From: Thermobacillus xylanilyticus
Lineage (GTDB): Bacteria > Bacillota > Bacilli > Paenibacillales > Paenibacillaceae
DNA length: 64,000 nt
NCBI RefSeq assembly: GCF_907165215.1
Contig: NZ_CAJRAY010000083.1
Coordinates: forward strand, 62,001-126,000
Reading direction: 5' to 3'
The notes beneath the pieces were generated by a model. The model saw only the letters and a program-made list of their open reading frames with translations. It was not told the origin of the DNA and made no database searches. Shown here in pieces: positions 61,863 through 64,000 of this stretch. The position numbers and the translations under genes were made by a program. Numbering within the stretch: position 1 is the stretch's first letter; every line of letters begins with the position of its first letter.

Positions 61863-63917
61863 ATGGCACAGAAGGAGTCGGCCGGCCGATCCGCGGCCGG
61901 GGAACTGAGGCGCGTTCCGGAGCCGATCCGCTCGAAGCTGGCGCTGCTTCCGGACAAGCCGGGCTGCTACCTGATGAAGAACGCCGACGGGCAGATCATC
62001 TACGTCGGCAAGGCGAAGGTGCTCAAGAACCGCGTCCGGTCCTATTTCACGGGCAGCCACAACATCAAGACGCAGCGGCTCGTGTCGGAGATCCGCGATT
62101 TTGAATACATCGTGACGTCCAACAACATGGAAGCGCTCATCCTCGAGTGCAACCTGATCAAACAGTATCATCCGCGCTACAACGTCTTGCTGAAGGACGA
62201 CAAGACGTTTCCGTACATCAAGATTACGGGAGACGCGCATCCCCGCCTCGAGGTGACGCGGCGCGTCGTCAAAGACGGCGGAAAATATTTCGGCCCGTAT
62301 CCGAACGCCTATGACGCGCGGGAGACGAAGCGGCTGCTGGACCGGCTGTATCCGCTGCGCAAATGCGCGACGATTCCCGACAAGGTGTGCCTGTATTACC
62401 ATATCGGGCAATGTCTCGCGCCGTGCGAATTCCCGGTCGACCGGAGCCGGTACGAGGAGATGGTGCAGCAGATCACGCGTTTCCTGAACGGCGGCTACCA
62501 GGAAGTGAAGGCGCAGCTCCAGGAGAAAATGATGGCCGCGGCCGAGGCGCTCGAGTTCGAACGGGCGAAGGAGTACCGAGACCAGATCCAGAGCATCGAG
62601 ACGGTGATGGAACGGCAGAAGATTCAGGTTGCCGATGCGGTCGACCGCGACATTTTCGGTTTTGCTGTGGACAAAGGGTGGATGTGCGTGCAGATTTTGT
62701 ACATGCGCCAGGGCAAAATGATCGAACGCCGCGCCACCACGTTTCCGTTCTACGGCGAGCCGTATGATGATTTCATGACGTTCGTGGCCCAGTATTACAG
62801 CGAGAACCCGGCGCTGCCGAAGGAGATTCTGCTGCCGATGGCCGAAGATGCCGGCAGGACGGCGGACGGCGGGCAGCAAGGACAACCGGCCGGCGGCGGG
62901 CAAGACGGGGCTTCATCTGCGGGCGGGCAGGATGGTGCGGCGGCTGCCGGGCAGGAGGGGGCTGCGGCTGACGGCGGCGCTTCCGGCGGCGAGCGGCCGG
63001 ATGAAGGCGAGGCCCGCGCCGGCGCCTCCCAGGGCGAAGAGGATATGCGCGAATCGCTGCAGCGCTGGCTGAAGATCAAAGTGTTCGTCCCCCGCCGGGG
63101 CAAGAAAAGGGACATCGTGAAGATGGCGATGCAGAACGCCCGGGTGACGCTGGACGAGAAGTTCCGGTTGATCGAGCGCGACGAAGCCCGCAGCGTGAAA
63201 GCGTGCGAAGGGCTGGCCCGGTGGCTCGGTCTGCCGCAGCTACGCCGCATCGAGGCGTTCGACAACTCGAATATTCAGGGCACCGACGCCGTCTCGGCGA
63301 TGGTCGTCTTCACGGACGGCAAGCCGGACAAGTCGGAATACCGGAAGTACAAGGTCAAGACGGTCGAAGGAGCCGACGACTACGCGACGATGCGCGAAGT
63401 GATCCGCCGGCGCTACGAACGGGTGCTGAAGGAGGGGCTTCCGCTGCCGGATCTGATCGTCGTCGACGGCGGGCGGGGGCAGATCAGCGCGGCGCTCGAC
63501 GTGCTCGAGAACGAGCTGGGCCTGAACGTGCCGGTCTGCGGCCTCGTGAAGGATGAGAAGCACCGGACGGCGCAGCTGATGACCGGCGATCCTCCGGAGA
63601 TCGTGCCGCTGCCGCGCGACAGCCAGGAGTTCTACCTGCTGCAGCGCATCCAGGACGAGGTGCACCGGTTCGCGATCTCGTTCCATCGCAACGTGCGCGC
63701 CAAATCGATGATCGCCTCGCAGCTCGACGCGATTCCCGGGATCGGCGAGAAGCGGCGCAAGGCGCTGCTCCGCCATTTCGGTTCGATCAAGAAGATCCGC
63801 GAAGCGTCGATCGAAGATTTCCGCCCGCTCGGCATCGGCGAGAAGCTCGCGGCGAAAATTTTGGAGGCGCTGCGGGAAGATGACGCGCGCCAGGCGGAGC
63901 CGGAGCCGGCGGAGTAG
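61863..63917 (+). CDS. uvrC: Excinuclease ABC subunit C
   Basis: 684 residues, about 80 longer than usual. GIY-YIG nuclease ([31 protein letters not shown]), UVR domain ([20 protein letters not shown]), C-terminal RNase H-like nuclease ([33 protein letters not shown]-like) and helix-hairpin-helix repeats ([17 protein letters not shown]). It makes both incisions in nucleotide excision repair. Residues about 329-394 form a Gly/Ala/Gln/Asp low-complexity insertion between the two halves. An extended -10 (TGCTACAAT, 61825-61833) lies upstream, and a weak LexA-like site at 61758-61771. Confidence 0.96.
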   Translation: MAQKESAGRSAAGELRRVPEPIRSKLALLPDKPGCYLMKNADGQIIYVGKAKVLKNRVRSYFTGSHNIKTQRLVSEIRDFEYIVTSNNMEALILECNLIKQYHPRYNVLLKDDKTFPYIKITGDAHPRLEVTRRVVKDGGKYFGPYPNAYDARETKRLLDRLYPLRKCATIPDKVCLYYHIGQCLAPCEFPVDRSRYEEMVQQITRFLNGGYQEVKAQLQEKMMAAAEALEFERAKEYRDQIQSIETVMERQKIQVADAVDRDIFGFAVDKGWMCVQILYMRQGKMIERRATTFPFYGEPYDDFMTFVAQYYSENPALPKEILLPMAEDAGRTADGGQQGQPAGGGQDGASSAGGQDGAAAAGQEGAAADGGASGGERPDEGEARAGASQGEEDMRESLQRWLKIKVFVPRRGKKRDIVKMAMQNARVTLDEKFRLIERDEARSVKACEGLARWLGLPQLRRIEAFDNSNIQGTDAVSAMVVFTDGKPDKSEYRKYKVKTVEGADDYATMREVIRRRYERVLKEGLPLPDLIVVDGGRGQISAALDVLENELGLNVPVCGLVKDEKHRTAQLMTGDPPEIVPLPRDSQEFYLLQRIQDEVHRFAISFHRNVRAKSMIASQLDAIPGIGEKRRKALLRHFGSIKKIREASIEDFRPLGIGEKLAAKILEALREDDARQAEPEPAE

Positions 63918-63931
63918 TGGAGCGGCCGGTG

Positions 63932-64000
63932 CTGCAGCGTGGATGGTACGCTGCAGCGGGCTGTGAGGCCCGGCCGGATGGGCTGCAGCGTGGATAGCAC
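63932..64000. repeat. Array C: at least two 51-bp dyad units, continuing past the right edge
   Basis: CTGCAGCGTGGAT starts at 63932 and again at 63983, exactly 51 bp apart. The first unit has arms CTGCAGCGTG and TACGCTGCAG around a 5-nt loop (GATGG), the same 10+5+10 geometry as array A. The second unit is cut by the window edge within its right arm. It begins 14 nt after the uvrC stop. Confidence 0.85.

Noticed and set aside
1-64000. tRNA, rRNA, insertion sequences or prophage genes
   Set aside because: None recognised: no transposase, integrase or structural phage protein motifs and no tRNA-like cloverleaf seen by eye. A tRNA scan would be needed to exclude small RNA genes fully.

Overview
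The window is a GC-rich chromosomal stretch from an endospore-forming member of the Bacillales, most probably Paenibacillaceae and close to Thermobacillus. The reasons are two gerA-type spore germination operons, yojF-bshB2 (bacillithiol), hemQ, sda, dnaB-dnaI, AraC/YesN-type regulators and a glucuronoxylan locus. The GH51 arabinofuranosidase is 496 residues long and its catalytic glutamates fall at 176 and 298, the numbering published for the Thermobacillus xylanilyticus enzyme. I see no rRNA, tRNA, insertion sequence, prophage or CRISPR array.

Layout. 1-6.7 kb: the end of one gerA-type gene, a lipoprotein cytochrome c, an AraC regulator, a VOC protein and a complete gerKA-gerKC-gerKB-like operon with a small membrane protein. 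6.8-8.1 kb: a CPA2 antiporter behind a strong promoter and a hairpin-bearing leader. 8.2-20.7 kb: a xylan island with GH8 Rex, a lipoprotein GH10, YesN and AraC regulators, GH67, an oxidoreductase, an intracellular GH10, another AraC and GH51, with a perfect cre box in its largest gap. 21-24.5 kb: a two-component system divergent from an ABC exporter. 24.6-27.6 kb: an MFS pump, a small Cys protein and an AlkX-like glycosylase behind two LexA-like boxes. 27.8-37 kb: a sugar/polyol locus (ABC importer, polyol dehydrogenase, mannitol-type PTS EIICB, a frameshifted MtlR-type regulator, a second zinc dehydrogenase). 37-41 kb: a sugar-nucleotide gene pair and an MFS pump. 41-43.5 kb: an amino-acid ABC system whose binding protein appears circularly permuted. 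44-56 kb: housekeeping genes (cation efflux, bshB2-yojF, ATP-grasp, sda, ferredoxin reductase, ndh, hemQ, yuiB-like, dnaB, dnaI). 57-61.7 kb: a sulfate importer operon. 61.9-63.9 kb: uvrC.

The most unusual feature is three intergenic arrays built to one plan. Each has a short dyad repeated about every 51 bp: 11 copies at 43564-44096, 4 at 52991-53164 and at least 2 at 63932 running off the window. The arrays at 43.6 and 63.9 kb share a core, and the differences between their copies are mostly paired changes that keep the dyad. The array at 53 kb has an unrelated dyad and unrelated spacers but the same 51/52/51 spacing. This is close to five helical turns and is not explained by coding. Several regulatory sites also match established Bacillales circuits: DnaA boxes before sda, a Rex operator before ndh, LexA boxes before the DNA glycosylase and cre in the xylan island. 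All motif matches were made by eye.
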